A stretch of 64,000 nt of DNA from Caldicellulosiruptor acetigenus (GTDB taxonomy: Bacteria; Bacillota; Thermoanaerobacteria; Caldicellulosiruptorales; Caldicellulosiruptoraceae): the NCBI RefSeq assembly GCF_026914305.1, contig NZ_CP113866.1, positions 1,491,501 through 1,555,500 on the forward strand. Reading direction: 5' to 3'. Below the pieces are notes generated by a model. That model was not told the origin of the DNA. It searched no databases and saw only the letters and a program-made list of their open reading frames with translations. Position numbers and translations under genes: made by a program. Shown piece after piece: positions 63,603 through 64,000 of this stretch (positions are counted from its first letter, which is position 1; each line of letters begins with the position of its first letter).

Positions 63603-64000
63603 CAAAATCACTCCCTTTATTTTCTATTGCTTTTTCCAACTCTTTTTTAAATATATCCCATCCCACTCTCTCTAAGGTATTTCTAAACCTTTCGCCTTGC
63701 TTGCCATATTTTTTGTAAAACTTGAGTGTAGCTTGAATGACCTTGTGAACATCCTCTTTTGAAAACAGTATTGGCAAAATTTGTTTCGCAAGTGCTACAT
63801 TGTTCCCAAACATACCACCAAAATAGAGAAGATAGCCAGGCTTGCCTTTCCATGAATTAGTCGGGCACGACTTTACACACCTTCCGCAATAGGTGCACTT
63901 GTCTCTATCTATGGTAATCTTTTTGTTCTTCTCATCTATTTGTATTGCTTTTGCTGGACATACAGCCTGGCAAAGCCCACAAAATGTGCAGCTGCTCTCT
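63595..64000 (-). CDS. Siroheme sulfite/nitrite reductase with ferredoxin domain, C-terminal part (partial)
   Basis: The frame is open from the window edge to a TGA at 63595 (134 codons visible). It shows two [4Fe-4S] sets, CTFCGLCQAVCPAKA and CTYCGRCVKSCPTNSW. The NIR_SIR-type end KGKPGYLLYFGGMFGN then follows, with a helical tail (FRNTLERVGWDIF). This is the C-terminal half of a ferredoxin-containing siroheme reductase; the siroheme ligands would be beyond the edge. An internal ATG at 63813 is not the start. With aprAB, cysDN and metY it gives the sulfite to sulfide step. Confidence 0.82.
   Translation of the reverse strand, partial: ESSCTFCGLCQAVCPAKAIQIDEKNKKITIDRDKCTYCGRCVKSCPTNSWKGKPGYLLYFGGMFGNNVALAKQILPILFSKEDVHKVIQATLKFYKKYGKQGERFRNTLERVGWDIFKKELEKAIENKGSDFDE

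Noticed and set aside
63595-63813. Short 72-codon gene starting at an internal ATG
   Set aside because: The frame stays open to the window edge and encodes ferredoxin motifs upstream, so it is the tail of a larger reductase.
1-64000. CRISPR arrays, tRNA or rRNA genes, insertion sequences, prophage
   Set aside because: No regular direct repeats with spacers, cloverleaf sequences, conserved rRNA segments, transposases, integrases or phage structural genes were seen.

Overview
The window is a low-GC, almost entirely coding bacterial chromosome segment. About 68 protein genes are visible, nearly all on the minus strand and packed into long directons with ATGA/TGATG overlaps. Strong Shine-Dalgarno sites, frequent TTG/GTG starts, a spore protein (SASP), YlbJ, an Asp23/FakA pair, IreB and a clostridial-type assimilatory sulfate cluster point to an anaerobic Firmicute. 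Gene content and protein style suggest a thermophilic clostridium of the Caldicellulosiruptor/Thermoanaerobacterales kind; that placement is inference. No rRNA, tRNA, CRISPR array, intact insertion sequence or prophage was seen.

Layout. 1-1.6 kb: the end of a probable argH, then an isolated, strongly promoted gene for an exported beta-propeller-like protein of unknown function. 1.6-3.8 kb: rplY, a DUF624/YesL-like membrane protein and carD. 3.8-14.8 kb: a surface polysaccharide locus with four enzymes predicted to turn UDP-GlcNAc into UDP-2,3-diacetamido-2,3-dideoxy-glucuronate (WbpA/B/E/D type), a Wzz-like chain-length protein, two different Wzy/O-antigen-ligase-like proteins, a GT4 glycosyltransferase, an LCP protein that probably attaches the polymer to the wall, and a lipoprotein metallo-beta-lactamase-fold hydrolase. 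14.8-17.8 kb: etfA, etfB and an acyl-CoA dehydrogenase, reading straight into the polysaccharide genes.

18-22.9 kb: tmcAL, a patatin, ylbJ, a coiled-coil protein, coaD, rsmD and a SASP. 22.9-31.5 kb: recG, fakA, asp23, an ECF S-component (RibU-like), three rRNA modification enzymes and a Nudix hydrolase. 31.5-37.4 kb: mobA, a lone molybdopterin oxidoreductase and nadABC. 37.5-42.9 kb: ruvX, a ferredoxin-tailed aldo/keto reductase, an unknown polytopic protein, ireB, a TrmH methyltransferase and the infC-rpmI-rplT operon. That operon has a structured leader and an apparent AUA start for infC. 42.9-43.7 kb: larE.

43.8-64 kb works as one metabolic theme. A hem operon (hemA, a Met8-like protein, hemC, cobA-hemD fusion, hemB, hemL) makes uroporphyrinogen III and precorrin-2/siroheme. 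Next comes a small module of DUF2250 regulator, TatD-like hydrolase, DsrE-like protein and an unusual protein carrying two siroheme/[4Fe-4S] cysteine signatures. Then follow asrABC, a divergent LysR regulator, and a sulfate assimilation operon (a truncated ferredoxin-type sulfite reductase at the edge, TusA-like protein, metY, aprA, aprB, cysD, cysN). Together these could take sulfate to APS, sulfite, sulfide and homocysteine while making the siroheme the reductases need. The 50.3-53.3 kb segment, with its roughly 400-nt structured leader and double-motif protein, is the least explained part of the window.
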